A stretch of DNA of 64,000 nucleotides. Source: Proteus sp. FME41. Lineage in GTDB: Bacteria; Pseudomonadota; Gammaproteobacteria; Enterobacterales; Enterobacteriaceae. The notes beneath the pieces are model-generated. The model did no database searches, was not told where the DNA came from, and saw only the letters and a list, made by a program, of their open reading frames with translations. The translations under genes were made by a program, and so were the position numbers. Positions within the stretch are counted from its first letter, which is position 1; each line of letters opens with the position of its first letter. Below are positions 30,461 to 40,946 of the stretch, one piece after another. The DNA lies in contig NZ_JABUYL010000008.1 in NCBI RefSeq assembly GCF_014897315.1, positions 1 to 64,000 of the forward strand, in the 5' to 3' direction.

Positions 30461-30505
30461 TTATTCACTTATCTTTTTTTCACATTTTGATAAGTTTTGA
30501 CATAA

Positions 30506-30532
30506 AAAAGCTCGGTAATTAACCGAGCTTTT
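30506..30532. terminator. Bidirectional terminator between the deformylase gene and polA
   Basis: An 11-bp stem (AAAAGCTCGGT/ACCGAGCTTTT, 5-base loop) serves both converging genes. Confidence 0.92.
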
Positions 30533-30558
30533 CTTTATTTAACCATCACATTTAAAAA

Positions 30559-33357
30559 TTAATGTGCTTCATCCCAATTATTACCAACACCTACTTCGAC
30601 TTTCAGCGGAATAGCTAATTCCATACTGCCTTCCATCAGTTGGTGGATCATAGTATTGGCTTTCTCTAAATAAGACTCTCGTACTTCAAACACCAATTCA
30701 TCGTGTACTTGCATGATCATATGCACATCGTCAGGGCATTCATTACAAATCCAGCTATCTACTGCAATCATTGCTTTTTTGATGATATCAGCAGCAGTAC
30801 CTTGCATTGGCGCATTAATTGCCTCACGCTCTGAAGCTTTACGACGAATCGCATTCTTCGAGTTAATTTCTGGCAAATAGAGACGGCGACCGTCTAGCGT
30901 TTCAACATAGCCTTGCTCAGAAGCTTGTTGGCGAGTACGTTCCATATAATCTAATACGCCAGGATAACGCTCAAAATAGAGATCCATATAACGCTGAGCT
31001 TCTCTTCGCTCAACACCAATTTGTTGAGACAAGCCAAACGCACTCATACCGTAAATTAAACCAAAGTTGATTGCTTTTGCACTACGACGTTGTTCAGAAG
31101 TTACTTCATCTAATGGAATACCAAACACTTCAGACGCCGTTGCACGGTGGATATCTTTGCCTTGAGCAAACGCATCTAACAACCCTTTATCTTGCGATAA
31201 ATGCGCCATGATACGTAATTCAATTTGTGAATAGTCGGCAGCGACAATTTTGAACCCCTCTCGCGCAATAAATGCTTGGCGAATACGACGACCTTCTTCA
31301 TTTCTGACTGGAATATTTTGAAGGTTAGGATCACGAGAAGATAAACGTCCTGTTGCCGTCACCGCTTGATGATAAGAAGTGTGCACACGCTTTGTTTTAC
31401 CATTAACCATTAATGGCAATTTATCAGTATAGGTTGATTTTAATTTTGCCAACCCACGGTGTTCTAAAATTAAACGAGGAAGCTCATGACTATGCGCTAA
31501 TTCTTCTAGCACTTCTTCATTCGTGGATGGTGCCCCTTTCGGCGTTTTCTTGATAACCGGTAATTGTAGCTTATCAAATAAGATTTCTTGCAATTGTTTA
31601 GGAGAAGAGAGATTAAACTCTTGATCTGCTAAAGCAAAAGTTTCTTTTTCAATTTCCGCTAAACGTTGTGTAATTTCTTGAGATTGTACAGCCAATACTT
31701 GCGCATCAATTAATACACCTTTTCGCTCCATTCTAGAAAGCACTGGCACTAATGGCATCTCAATATCACGGTAAACATGATTCAGCGGCTCAATAGCCTC
31801 TATTTGAGGATACAGTGCTTGATGAAGTAATAATGTGATATCCGCATCTTCAGCGGCATATAACGTTGCTTGTTCAACTTCAATTTGATTAAACGTAAGT
31901 TGCCCTTTACCTTTGCCTGCAATCTCTTCAAATGTGGTCGTTTTATGGTTTAGGTGCTTTTCCGCTAAGGTATCCATATCATGTCGATTACTTACGCTAT
32001 TTAATACATAAGATTCCAACATCGTATCAAAATGAATACCGTTTAATTCGATACCTTCATTTTCCATAATGCCACGGTCAAACTTCAAGTTTTGACCAAT
32101 TTTTAAGATATTTTTATCTTCTAAAATAGGTTTTAATGCCGCAAGGACTTCATCAATAGGAAGTTGGTCTGGCGCATCTAAATACTCATGACGCAAAGGA
32201 ATATAAGCGGCTTTTCCTGGTTCAACAGCAAATGACATCCCGACTAAACGCGCATCAATATTATTTAAGCTGTCAGTTTCTGTATCAAATGCAAAAGCAG
32301 GTGCTTTTTTGAGGATCTCAACCCATCGCGCTAAGCTGTCATGCGTTAATATTGCTTCGTAGTTTTCTTGTGTGATCACAGGGAAATTTGCTGATGCAGG
32401 CACCTCTTTCGGTTTGACAGCTTCAGAGGTGTAAGGCACCGCAACTTTATGTGTACTACGTTGTGCTAACCAACCGCCATTTTGCAGATCACTTATCCAG
32501 CGTTTAAATTCATAACGCGTAAACATATCAAGCAACTGTTCTAAATTTGGCTCATTAACCACTAAATCATCAAACGTTTTATCGAGTTCAACATCCGTTT
32601 TAATCGTTGCTAGCTTATAAGAAAGTTTTGCTACTTTCTCATGTTCTGCCATTTTAGCGCCCAGGGTTTTAGCCCCACGGAAGCTTAGTGCTGCAATATT
32701 ATCAAGCTGTTGATAAATATCGTCTAAACTACCAAGTCCTTGTAAAAGACCCAATGCTGTTTTTTCACCCACCCCTGGAACACCAGGAATGTTATCTGAT
32801 GAATCACCCATTAATGCAAGAAAATCAATAATCAGTTCAGGTGGAACGCCATATTTATCTTTAACTTCATCTGGCCCTAAAATAACATTAGTCATGGTAT
32901 TAATAAGTGTGATCTTTGGCGTCACTAATTGCGCCATATCTTTATCACCTGTACTTATCAGTACATCACGACCATCGGCCGCCGCTTTTAGCGCTAATGT
33001 TCCAATGACATCATCCGCTTCTACGCCAGAAATAGATAACAAAGGTAAACCCATTGCTTGTACCATCTCATGCAAAGGGGCTATTTGTTCACGCAAATCA
33101 TCCGGCATTGGAGGACGATTTGATTTATATTCCTCATACAACTCATCACGGAAGGTTTTACCTTTAGCGTCAAACACAACCGCAACATGGCTTGGCTTAT
33201 ACTGTATTATTAAGCTACGTAGCATGTTCAACACACCATACATCGCACCCGTTGGCTCACCTTTACTATTAGTTAGCGGTGGAAATGCATGATAGGCACG
33301 GTAAAGATATGAGGAGCCATCTACAAGGATAAAGGGGTTTTCTGCTATCTGGACCAT
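30559..33357 (-). CDS. polA: DNA polymerase I
   Basis: PolA removes RNA primers and fills gaps. It has a 5' nuclease domain (about 1-320, with [15 protein letters not shown] and GDKDMAQLV), a 3'-5' exonuclease domain (about 330-520, with [10 protein letters not shown]) and a polymerase domain to the end ([24 protein letters not shown]). ATG 33357 ([14 protein letters not shown]) matches E. coli PolA, giving 932 residues; the frame is open 17 codons further up. In E. coli yihG and yihF lie between polA and dsbA. Here they are missing, and a 640-base non-coding gap takes their place. Confidence 0.97.
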   Translation of the reverse strand: MVQIAENPFILVDGSSYLYRAYHAFPPLTNSKGEPTGAMYGVLNMLRSLIIQYKPSHVAVVFDAKGKTFRDELYEEYKSNRPPMPDDLREQIAPLHEMVQAMGLPLLSISGVEADDVIGTLALKAAADGRDVLISTGDKDMAQLVTPKITLINTMTNVILGPDEVKDKYGVPPELIIDFLALMGDSSDNIPGVPGVGEKTALGLLQGLGSLDDIYQQLDNIAALSFRGAKTLGAKMAEHEKVAKLSYKLATIKTDVELDKTFDDLVVNEPNLEQLLDMFTRYEFKRWISDLQNGGWLAQRSTHKVAVPYTSEAVKPKEVPASANFPVITQENYEAILTHDSLARWVEILKKAPAFAFDTETDSLNNIDARLVGMSFAVEPGKAAYIPLRHEYLDAPDQLPIDEVLAALKPILEDKNILKIGQNLKFDRGIMENEGIELNGIHFDTMLESYVLNSVSNRHDMDTLAEKHLNHKTTTFEEIAGKGKGQLTFNQIEVEQATLYAAEDADITLLLHQALYPQIEAIEPLNHVYRDIEMPLVPVLSRMERKGVLIDAQVLAVQSQEITQRLAEIEKETFALADQEFNLSSPKQLQEILFDKLQLPVIKKTPKGAPSTNEEVLEELAHSHELPRLILEHRGLAKLKSTYTDKLPLMVNGKTKRVHTSYHQAVTATGRLSSRDPNLQNIPVRNEEGRRIRQAFIAREGFKIVAADYSQIELRIMAHLSQDKGLLDAFAQGKDIHRATASEVFGIPLDEVTSEQRRSAKAINFGLIYGMSAFGLSQQIGVERREAQRYMDLYFERYPGVLDYMERTRQQASEQGYVETLDGRRLYLPEINSKNAIRRKASEREAINAPMQGTAADIIKKAMIAVDSWICNECPDDVHMIMQVHDELVFEVRESYLEKANTMIHQLMEGSMELAIPLKVEVGVGNNWDEAH

Positions 33358-33905
33358 AATATGTTCATCATTGTTCTGAGGTTCATTAATATGACTAGAA
33401 TGCCACATTGCAGCTCAATAGACGAATATTACCTGTTCTTAAATGTAGAAACTCAGCTTAAATACGTCATGATTTATGGTTAACCGAATTTATCAGAAAA
33501 GAATATGTACTAATGGTAAATCAATATTAATTGACGATCTTTTGATTCTATACTTATGTACGTTAATTTAATCTTAATTAAAAAAGTGAGAGAGTAATCA
33601 AATGTATCACTTTGTTTAGAAACTATTTAGGATAGTTTATTTTATCCATCATTAATATTAATGTTCAAATCAGCATCATCATTTTTCTATTAAGCGCTTA
33701 AGATTTCAATAAATGCCATAACAACCTGTGGATAACTCTGTGAGTATTTTTGTAATCCTCTCTATATTAATGAGTTAGCTTTCTTTTCATTTTATTAACA
33801 CAATTAAAAAATCAACCACTTAGCGAATTCATAAAGATATTCTAATTTAATAGAAGTATTTTTATTAATGTGGATAGTTATATTATGACAAATATATGAA
33901 GGCGA
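33358..33905. other. polA-dsbA non-coding gap
   Basis: About 550 AT-rich bases with no credible gene, at the place where E. coli has yihF and yihG. A single perfect DnaA-box 9-mer is present (TGTGGATAA, 33727-33735) with a one-base variant at 33869-33877; this may be chance. Confidence 0.45.
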
Positions 33906-33940
33906 AAAAATAGCACCCTTATTTATCGAGTGCTATTTTT
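33906..33940 (-). terminator. dsbA terminator
   Basis: The stem AAAAATAGCAC/GTGCTATTTTT (33906-33916 with 33930-33940) lies 57 bases past the dsbA stop and has T-runs on both strands. Confidence 0.85.
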
Positions 33941-33996
33941 TATATAAAAAACTATATATTTTTACTTAATCCATATAAGAAAGAATTAAACCTATC

Positions 33997-34620
33997 CTAT
34001 TTTTTCAGTAATAATTGGTTCACAATCTCAGAGTATGTTTTGGCATACTCTTCTGGTGATTTTGCGCTAATACCATCATTCTTCATTTTGTACTTACCAC
34101 CAATTATCATGGCAGGCACACCACTAATTTGAAAATCAGCAACTGCATTTTGTTGTTGGCTTACTAAAGAATTAACAACAAAGCTATTCATGGCCGCATC
34201 ATAATCTTCACCTTTCACACCTGCATTAATAAAGGTGTTACGAATATCATCAACAGAACGGATAGATTGTGTCTCTTGAATACCTTTAAATAACGCAGGA
34301 GAAACTTGATCTTCCACGCCTAACGCAATTGCCACAGCCCAAGAACGTGTTAAATCCTTACCTAAAGGTCCAAGAAAATCAACATGATAACGAACCATAT
34401 TGGTATTTTCTGGGATATTTTTCTCAACTGTACTATTCACTTTATACACTTCAGAAAACTGATAACAATGTGGGCAATAAAAAGAGAAAAACTCAACAAC
34501 GTCGGGTGCAGCCGTGATCGTTTTGGAAAGATTAGTATACTGTTTTCCTTCAGAAATATCGGCTGCTGATACACCGAATGCTAACACCATACTTGCTAAC
34601 GCCAGCCAAATCTTTTTCAT
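33997..34620 (-). CDS. dsbA: Periplasmic thiol:disulfide oxidase DsbA
   Basis: DsbA introduces disulfides into exported proteins and is reoxidised by DsbB. The signal peptide is residues 1-19 (ending GVSA). The active site CPHC is at precursor residues 49-52 in FFSFYCPHCYQF, and the cis-proline loop reads SGVPAMII. At 207 residues it is normal in length. It follows srkA by 20 bases on the same strand. In E. coli the two form an operon under Cpx control, which I infer but cannot see here. Confidence 0.97.
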   Translation of the reverse strand: MKKIWLALASMVLAFGVSAADISEGKQYTNLSKTITAAPDVVEFFSFYCPHCYQFSEVYKVNSTVEKNIPENTNMVRYHVDFLGPLGKDLTRSWAVAIALGVEDQVSPALFKGIQETQSIRSVDDIRNTFINAGVKGEDYDAAMNSFVVNSLVSQQQNAVADFQISGVPAMIIGGKYKMKNDGISAKSPEEYAKTYSEIVNQLLLKK

Positions 34621-34640
34621 TTCTCATCGTCTCCTAAGAA

Positions 34641-35636
34641 TTAATACATTGGACTAAGTTGTAAAGGAGGCTCATTTAATTGCTCCACTTGTCCCTTGAA
34701 TAAGGCTAATTGTTTAAACCAGAAATCTTGTTCTTGAAACCAGATAAAAGCTCTTGGAAAGGCAGGATCATTCCAACGTTTTAATACCCACGCAAGATAA
34801 TGCACCATTCTCATCGCTCTTAGTGGTTCAATTAATGATAATTCACGTAAATTAAAATCTTGGTATTTATAATAAGACTCAAGGATCGTATCTAATTGTA
34901 TAACTTGCTCTTGCCGTGAGCCATTTAATAGCATCCAGAAGTCTTGTATTGCAGCTCCCATTCGGGAATCATCAAAATCAACCATTACAACTTCATCACG
35001 CCACAATATATTCCCAGGATGGCAATCCCCATGTAGCCGTAATATTTGCCATGCAGTGTCTTCTATTCTAGGGCTCACTTCATAAATAAGTTTATCTATC
35101 ATCGCAATAAATTGAGGCTTGAGACTATTTGGAATTAACGAACTATTTTCAAATTCTAATTTTGGTGCTGTCAGATATTCTGCAATAGAAAGCGTTGGCC
35201 GATACTGATAATTCTTTTTTCTGCCTATTTGATGAATGCGCCCTAATGTGCGTCCAACTTCTTCTAGTTGAAATAAATTATCTGTTTCATAGGCTCTTCC
35301 GCCAATACTGGGAAATAATGCAAAATAAAAACCATTATCAGAAAGATGAATCGTCTCATTATTAATCATTAAAGGAGCAGCGACTGATACTTGAGCGTCC
35401 TTTAATTCTAAAACAAACTCATGCTCTTCTTTTATCTGCTCATACGACCAGCGTTGAGGGCGATAAAATTTCACCACATAACGTTTTTTATGTTCATCCA
35501 TAAATTGGAAAACACGATTTTCATAGCTATTTAATTCCGTCAACCCTGATTCTGGGTAAAAACCGATTTTAACTAGTGCGTCCCAAATGTCATCAGGTGA
35601 AAGTCCCTGAAAATTAAATGAGGTAGATATTTCCAT
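34641..35636 (-). CDS. srkA: Stress response serine/threonine kinase SrkA (YihE/RdoA)
   Basis: SrkA is a choline-kinase-fold protein kinase that protects cells from stress-induced death in E. coli. The 331 residues show the catalytic loop LRLHGDCHPGNILWR and the metal-binding segment VMVDFDDSRMG. The N-lobe begins NFQGLSPDDIWDALVKIGF, matching the E. coli protein. It lies between yihD (14 bases upstream) and dsbA (20 bases downstream), on one transcript as in E. coli. Confidence 0.95.
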   Translation of the reverse strand: MEISTSFNFQGLSPDDIWDALVKIGFYPESGLTELNSYENRVFQFMDEHKKRYVVKFYRPQRWSYEQIKEEHEFVLELKDAQVSVAAPLMINNETIHLSDNGFYFALFPSIGGRAYETDNLFQLEEVGRTLGRIHQIGRKKNYQYRPTLSIAEYLTAPKLEFENSSLIPNSLKPQFIAMIDKLIYEVSPRIEDTAWQILRLHGDCHPGNILWRDEVVMVDFDDSRMGAAIQDFWMLLNGSRQEQVIQLDTILESYYKYQDFNLRELSLIEPLRAMRMVHYLAWVLKRWNDPAFPRAFIWFQEQDFWFKQLALFKGQVEQLNEPPLQLSPMY

Positions 35637-35650
35637 TTTCTATCCTGAAC

Positions 35651-35920
35651 TTAATCTTTAATAACACCACGAGCGCGCAAAATAGCGGTTTTAAAATCTT
35701 CTTCGTAATCTTTTTTCAGCCCTGGAATAGCATCTGTAGGCGCCGAACCTCGCATTTTCAGATGGTAAATCAAAATATCATCAGTCAGATCAGATAATTG
35801 ACCTTTAAAACCCGCTTCATCAGCCAGTTTCTGCAATAATTGAACTAAGTTTAAATCAGAATTTTCTTCCCAAACTGGGTGTAATAATTCCATAACTTCA
35901 TTAAGACGGTGACATTTCAT
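35651..35920 (-). CDS. yihD: YihD family protein (DUF1040)
   Basis: This is an 89-residue protein of unknown function, conserved upstream of srkA. The start is set at ATG 35918-35920 ([19 protein letters not shown]) by comparison with E. coli YihD. The 25 extra hydrophobic codons upstream in the same frame are probably not translated. The second half ([38 protein letters not shown]) is almost invariant in the family. It is divergent from mobA, with 220 bases between them. Confidence 0.93.
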   Translation of the reverse strand: MKCHRLNEVMELLHPVWEENSDLNLVQLLQKLADEAGFKGQLSDLTDDILIYHLKMRGSAPTDAIPGLKKDYEEDFKTAILRARGVIKD

Positions 35921-36140
35921 ACAAAAAATCCTTATTATTAATGACAACAACAAAGTACCAATTATTATCCGATAGAAAAAGGAAACCTCTGTCAATATGC
36001 GTAAAGATTACGCTTTTTTGATAAAAATTGCTGTCGCTTTACATGAAATCCCAACAAGTCGATACTTTTTATTAGTATATCGTCTTTACTTGATAAAAAT
36101 TGTTCGGAAATTTTAGCCAATTTATTCACAAATATTGAAT

Positions 36141-36725
36141 ATGAAAAAAAAGAATATTACAGGTGGCATACTCGCGGGTGGCCAAGCAACACGAATGGGA
36201 GGCGCAGATAAAGGGCTTCAAATTCTACATGGAGAGCCTTTGTATCTCCATATTGCCAAAAAACTCGCACCACAAGTTGATAGCATTCTTATCAGTGCTA
36301 ATCGAAATTTAGAACAATATCGTCAGAGTCAGTACCCTGTTATCACTGATGAAATCGAGGGATTTTCAGGACCTTTGGCGGGTATGCTTGCGCTATTAAA
36401 GCAAGCCTCAACGCCTTGGGTTGCTTTTGTGCCTTGTGATGTTCCCTATTTTCCACTCAATTTAGTCGAAACACTTTACGAACAGAAAGAGAACACTTTA
36501 GCTGTTTATGTGGATGATGGAGAAAGAGAGCACCCTACACTGGCACTATTAAATCGTCGTATTATTCCTATGCTAGAAACTTATTTAGCACAGGGTGACC
36601 GAAAATTAATGTTGTTTATGAAGCAGATAAAAGCACATCCTGTTTTATTTGCTGATCAAGCTAGCGCTTTTATTAACTTAAATACCCCTGATGATATTGA
36701 AAAAGCCAATAAATTAGAAAAATAG
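36141..36725 (+). CDS. mobA: Molybdenum cofactor guanylyltransferase MobA
   Basis: MobA transfers GMP to molybdopterin to form the MGD cofactor of respiratory molybdoenzymes. The nucleotide-binding loop GGILAGGQATRMGGADKG lies at the N-terminus. FSGPLAGMLALL and FVPCDVPYFPL follow, and NLNTPDDIEKA closes the protein. An in-frame TTG lies two codons before, but ATG 36141 is preferred. It has 194 residues. mobB follows within a few bases. The upstream ribosome binding site is weak. Confidence 0.94.
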   Translation: MKKKNITGGILAGGQATRMGGADKGLQILHGEPLYLHIAKKLAPQVDSILISANRNLEQYRQSQYPVITDEIEGFSGPLAGMLALLKQASTPWVAFVPCDVPYFPLNLVETLYEQKENTLAVYVDDGEREHPTLALLNRRIIPMLETYLAQGDRKLMLFMKQIKAHPVLFADQASAFINLNTPDDIEKANKLEK

Positions 36726-36736
36726 GAATGCATAAT

Positions 36737-37255
36737 ATGGCACGCGTCGATTTACCCCTTTTAGGGATCACCGCATGGAGCGGAACAGGTAAGACAACGT
36801 TACTAAAACAACTTATCCCACAATTACGAAAAAGAAAAATTCGGGTTGGAATGATTAAACATACCCATCATGATATGGATGTGGATAAGCCAGGAAAAGA
36901 CAGTTATGAACTCCGAAAAGCAGGTGCAGAGCAAACATTGGTGGCAAGCCAGCAACGCTGGGCGTTAATGACTGAAACCCCCGAATTACCTGAATTAGAT
37001 TTGTATTACCTTGCTTCTCGTTTTGATGCAAGTAAGTTGGATTTAATCTTAGTTGAGGGCTTTAAAGGTGAAACTATTCCTAAAATTGCACTCTATCGCC
37101 ATATCAATGAACGCAACTTTAATGACTTACTGGATGAACACGTTATTGCCGTCGCCAGTGATTGTGATTTAAACATTGATTTTCCATTGCTAGATATCAA
37201 CAATCCAGAAGCTATCGCAGAATTTATTGCAGATTGGCTGAAAAATATTAATTAA
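36737..37255 (+). CDS. mobB: Molybdopterin-guanine dinucleotide biosynthesis GTPase MobB
   Basis: MobB is a GTP-binding helper of MobA. Walker A (GTGKTTLL) is near residues 16-23, followed by KHTHHDMDVDKPGKDS and the LVEGFKGE segment. Two ATGs compete: 36728 lies directly against AGGA (36724-36727), while 36737 has it nine bases away, so 36737 (MARVDLPLLGITAW) is chosen, giving 172 residues. It follows mobA and ends at a bidirectional terminator. In E. coli different genes follow, so a breakpoint is near. Confidence 0.92.
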   Translation: MARVDLPLLGITAWSGTGKTTLLKQLIPQLRKRKIRVGMIKHTHHDMDVDKPGKDSYELRKAGAEQTLVASQQRWALMTETPELPELDLYYLASRFDASKLDLILVEGFKGETIPKIALYRHINERNFNDLLDEHVIAVASDCDLNIDFPLLDINNPEAIAEFIADWLKNIN

Positions 37256-37263
37256 TATATTAC

Positions 37264-37298
37264 AAAAGATAACGCGCCTTAAAGGCGCAGTATCTTTT
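37264..37298. terminator. Terminator between mobB and the GH13 gene
   Basis: A long interrupted stem pairs AAAAGATA with TATCTTTT outside GCGCC/GGCGC and has T4 on both strands, between converging genes. Confidence 0.75.
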
Positions 37299-37313
37299 AA
37301 ACTCTAATTTATA

Positions 37314-38975
37314 CTACTCATTAAAAATAATCGCCTGATAAGGCTGAAGAATAAGATTGCCTTGCGCATCTTCGACTATTGGGCTGTTATACAAATAGAG
37401 ATGTGCTGCATTAAGTGCCAGTGGCTTTTTATCATCACTAAAATTGCAGTAAATATTAACTGATTTACCTTCATAAGTACGCTTAAAGGCAATCACATTT
37501 TTAGGTGAGTCTAATGGTGAAAAATCACCATAAATCAAAATCTCGCTGATTTCTGAATGTCGTCTTAATGCAATTAATTGTTTGTAATAAGCAAAAAGAG
37601 AGTGTTTATCTTCAATTTCTTGCTTAGCATTTATTTGTGCATAATTAGGATTAACTTTTAACCACGGTTTACCTGTACTAAAACCGCCCTGTATTTCACT
37701 ATTCCATTGAAAAGGTGTTCTTGAATTATCACGGCTACGCTCATTAAAATATTCAATAATTTGCTTATCGCTATAGCCTAATTTCTTGCCCCACTCATGC
37801 AATTTAAATACATGTAAATCATCATGCTCTTCTAATGTCATAGGACAATTTGTCATGCCAATTTCTTGCCCTTGATAAATAAAAGGAGTACCTCGTTGCG
37901 TTAATAAAAACGTCGCTAACATCTTGGCACTAATTGGATTAATTGCGCCTTTAGGTAAAAATTTATTTAATGAACGAGGTTGGTCATGATTTTCTAAATA
38001 AGGCGCTCCCCAACCGACTCGTTGAGTATCTAATTGGCTTTTAATAAATACAGGTTTTAGCCTTTCACCTGTTATGGGATTAATCGTAAATGGCTTTTCA
38101 TTACGGATATCTAAATCAGCAATACTAAAATCAAACACCATGGAGAAATAACCATCTTCCCCAACATAAGCACGTAAATCTTTTTCCGGTACATCGATTT
38201 CAGCCACGGTCATGCTATTTGCAGGCTTAAATGTCTTTTCAACTAATTCAGTTAAGAACTTATCAATCCCCGGCTGATTGAGGACCCATGGCACTAAAGA
38301 AGCCGAACCATCGTCTTTATCTGGCTCAAATTGATATTCAGATAAAGCTTCTGGTGATTTTTTTAAATTACCAATCGCATCGATACGAAATCCCGCAACA
38401 CCTTTTTTGATCCAGACATTGATCATATCGATAATGTCTTGACGTAACTTTGGATTTTCCCAATTTAAATCCGGTTGTTCTGGGCCAAATGAATTAAAGT
38501 ACCAACGGTTGGTATTTTCAACACGACTCCAAACTGAACAATCAAAATAAGTGCGTAAATTATTAGGGGGGGTCGATTTATCCCATTGTTTAAAAATATA
38601 ATAATCGGCATAAGGACTATTAGGATCGTCAAGTGCAGCTTTAAACCAAGGATGTTCGTCTGAAGAGTGATTTAATACTAAATCTAATAGGATCTTAATA
38701 TCTCGCTTTTTAGCTTCACTAATAAGCTTATCCAACGCTTTATTATCGCCAAAGATAGGATCGACAACAGAGTAATCTGCTATATCATAACCATTGTCTT
38801 TCATCGGCGATTTAAAGATAGGGCATAGCCAAATAACATTAGTGCCTAGTGATTGAATATAATCTAATTTCTCTGTGATCCCCGCTAAATCCCCAATACC
38901 ATCGCCATTACTGTCGTAATAACTTTTGGGATAAATTTGATAGACCACCGCTTCTTTCCACCAAGTATTAGACAT
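37314..38975 (-). CDS. GH13 alpha-glucosidase (oligo-1,6-glucosidase / trehalose-6-phosphate hydrolase type)
   Basis: This cytoplasmic GH13 enzyme has 553 residues. It shows the (beta/alpha)8 motifs: DLVLNHSSDEH, the nucleophile Asp in GFRIDAIGN (about 199), the acid Glu in VAEID (about 259) and the stabilising Asp in ENHDQPR (about 331). It should hydrolyse alpha-1,6 or alpha-1,1 glucosides; with no PTS or transporter adjacent, the substrate is open. ATG 38975, five bases after GAGGT, is preferred to a GTG two codons earlier. The LacI-type gene is divergent, with an operator-like palindrome between the two. Confidence 0.9.
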   Translation of the reverse strand: MSNTWWKEAVVYQIYPKSYYDSNGDGIGDLAGITEKLDYIQSLGTNVIWLCPIFKSPMKDNGYDIADYSVVDPIFGDNKALDKLISEAKKRDIKILLDLVLNHSSDEHPWFKAALDDPNSPYADYYIFKQWDKSTPPNNLRTYFDCSVWSRVENTNRWYFNSFGPEQPDLNWENPKLRQDIIDMINVWIKKGVAGFRIDAIGNLKKSPEALSEYQFEPDKDDGSASLVPWVLNQPGIDKFLTELVEKTFKPANSMTVAEIDVPEKDLRAYVGEDGYFSMVFDFSIADLDIRNEKPFTINPITGERLKPVFIKSQLDTQRVGWGAPYLENHDQPRSLNKFLPKGAINPISAKMLATFLLTQRGTPFIYQGQEIGMTNCPMTLEEHDDLHVFKLHEWGKKLGYSDKQIIEYFNERSRDNSRTPFQWNSEIQGGFSTGKPWLKVNPNYAQINAKQEIEDKHSLFAYYKQLIALRRHSEISEILIYGDFSPLDSPKNVIAFKRTYEGKSVNIYCNFSDDKKPLALNAAHLYLYNSPIVEDAQGNLILQPYQAIIFNE

Positions 38976-39003
38976 ATTCACCTCATCGAGATAATTAACA
39001 CAT

Positions 39004-39020
39004 TATGGAACTGTTCCATA
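39004..39020. promoter_or_regulatory. Operator-like palindrome of the GH13/LacI pair
   Basis: TATGGAAC-T-GTTCCATA is a perfect 8-bp inverted repeat, 29 bases upstream of the glucosidase start, between the two divergent genes. It is the best candidate for the site bound by the neighbouring LacI-family protein. Confidence 0.6.
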
Positions 39021-39192
39021 TTTAATATAAGATACTATAGGCACTAAAAGAGTGAATAAGACAATTAACATACTAAAATGTGAATTGGCTCATACTAAAA
39101 AAACACAATTACCTCATTAAAGAGAGGATTGTCATAATCAGATTAAGATATATTAGGCAATCATCTAATTGAAAGGAGCAACAGCATATTCA

Positions 39193-40173
39193 ATGGCCGG
39201 GATCCGTGATGTCGCAAAAAAAGCAAATGTTGCCGCAAGCACTGTTTCAAGAGCATTAAATAACAGTGGTTATGTTTCTCAATCTGCACGAGAAAAAATA
39301 AAAAAGGCAGTAGAGGAATTAGATTATATTCCAGATACTTGGCTAAGAAATTTATATCAACAAAAGAGTGCCGTTGTTGGTGTTATTATTAATAGCCTTG
39401 AATACCCTTATTTTGCGACAGTGACGCGTTTTATCGAAAATAAGCTTGCTGAACATGGCTACAGCATGATGTTATGTGCAACCCAAAATAGCAAAATCCG
39501 TGAGCGTATATTTTTTGATATGCTTAAACGCGGTCAAATCGACGGTATTATTGCAGAATATCTGTTATTGAATGACAATGAATATCAGCATATTCAAAAA
39601 CCTGTGGTAACACTAGATCGACATCTTCGTGATATTCCATTAGTTTGTTCTGATCATCATACTGGTGGTCGACTAGCAGCAGAACATCTTATTCAAAAAG
39701 GCTGCCAAAAAATTCTCTATATTGAAGATAACTCAAGTTATTTATCTTCAACACCTTCATATCAAAGCTGCTTAGCGTTTAAAGAAACACTTATTCAAGC
39801 AGGTATTACGCCAATTCCTTGCAAAGTAAATTGGAAAGAAGAAGAGAAAGATTATTTTCATTCTTTTGCGACAAAAATACTTTCTTTGCATTCAGATATT
39901 GATGCTATTTTTGCTGCTGATATTCCAGCAATGGCGTTATTTAATGAAGCAACAAGACGAAATATTGCCATTCCAGAACAATTAAAAATCGTTGCTTATG
40001 ATGGAAGCCCTTGGCTAAATCAAACACTGCGCCAATTGACTTGTATTGAACAGCCCTTTGAGCAACTGGCTGAAAAAAGCGTAGAAGTGATTAGTGCATT
40101 AATTGAGAATAAAGAAATAACCGATAACGTCTCGGTTATTCCAGTGAAATTTATTCAAGGTGAAAGTAGTTAA
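39193..40173 (+). CDS. LacI-family transcriptional regulator
   Basis: The 326-residue protein begins with a LacI helix-turn-helix (MAGIRDVAKKANVAASTVSRALN, about 1-23) and hinge, then a periplasmic-binding-like sensor domain (VVGVIINSLEYPYFATV onward, with SDHHTGGRLAAEHLI). The start is set at ATG 39193 because the HTH begins there; AAGGAG lies rather far upstream (39173-39178), and a TTG at 39169 is the alternative. It is divergent from the GH13 gene and probably controls it and itself through the palindrome at 39004-39020. The ligand is unknown. Confidence 0.9.
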   Translation: MAGIRDVAKKANVAASTVSRALNNSGYVSQSAREKIKKAVEELDYIPDTWLRNLYQQKSAVVGVIINSLEYPYFATVTRFIENKLAEHGYSMMLCATQNSKIRERIFFDMLKRGQIDGIIAEYLLLNDNEYQHIQKPVVTLDRHLRDIPLVCSDHHTGGRLAAEHLIQKGCQKILYIEDNSSYLSSTPSYQSCLAFKETLIQAGITPIPCKVNWKEEEKDYFHSFATKILSLHSDIDAIFAADIPAMALFNEATRRNIAIPEQLKIVAYDGSPWLNQTLRQLTCIEQPFEQLAEKSVEVISALIENKEITDNVSVIPVKFIQGESS

Positions 40174-40403
40174 AACATAATTTATAAATATTTACGTATT
40201 TCAATGAATTATAGATCAGGTGGTAATAAAGGTAGATTGTTATAAGGTATTCTAGAAGACCAACTCATATGTTTATAAAAACGTATTTTATCGACATATT
40301 GCTATAACATATCAACACCATAAAAAACGCCAAAGAAAGTTCCCCTTCTCTAGCGCTTATTGAATTATGTTTTACTTCAAATTCGAGTAAAATTTAATCG
40401 ATC

Positions 40404-40901
40404 TTATTTCGCAGGGCGAACAGCAATAACTTCAATTTCTACACGCCATGCTGGATTAGCCAGTTTATAAACTTGGAATGCTGAACGAGCTGGCAGTTGA
40501 TCGGTTTTTGAAGCATCATAGAACTTAGAGTAACCGTTCATGAAACCTTTAAAATCCATAGTGCCATTATTTTCTTCACCACCAACTAAGAATACTTGCA
40601 TCTTAACAACGTCTTTCATATCAAGACCAAGTTTATTCAGGTTAGTTTTGATTTGCTCTAAAACATTAATAGTTTGTTCTTCCGTATTACCGTAAGAAGC
40701 TAATTCACCTTCTGGCGCATTTGCTGATTTCTTAGTAGGGACTTTACCACTTAAGAAAACCAGATTGTTACCTGCATTAATTTCAACTGCTTCTGAAATA
40801 GGCATACCGTCTAATTTATGATGCACAACATTCTCCGCTGCATTCGCACTTGCTACACCAAAGACAAAAGGTAGGGCAATAAGCAGACTTTTATAGCGCA
40901 T
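40404..40901 (-). CDS. Exported RidA-family protein, likely partner of the adjacent deaminase
   Basis: RidA proteins hydrolyse reactive imines and enamines. This 165-residue member has a signal peptide (1-21, ending ASANA), so the mature protein is periplasmic, unlike cytoplasmic RidA. Arg139 in PARS and Glu155 in RVEIEVIAV align with E. coli Arg105 and Glu120. The cysteine after PARS is replaced by Ala, and a 10-15 residue insertion follows FLSGKVP. It lies 45 bases after the L-amino acid deaminase gene on the same strand. That placement suggests it clears the imino acids made outside the membrane; this is inference. Confidence 0.85.
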   Translation of the reverse strand: MRYKSLLIALPFVFGVASANAAENVVHHKLDGMPISEAVEINAGNNLVFLSGKVPTKKSANAPEGELASYGNTEEQTINVLEQIKTNLNKLGLDMKDVVKMQVFLVGGEENNGTMDFKGFMNGYSKFYDASKTDQLPARSAFQVYKLANPAWRVEIEVIAVRPAK

Positions 40902-40946
40902 GAAAACTCCTTAATATGTTTAAATTACAGTAAAACAAGGGGTTAT

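Noticed and set aside
33727-33735. Perfect DnaA-box 9-mer (TGTGGATAA) near polA
   Set aside because: A single 9-mer is expected roughly once per 130 kb by chance; with only one variant partner there is no origin-like cluster.
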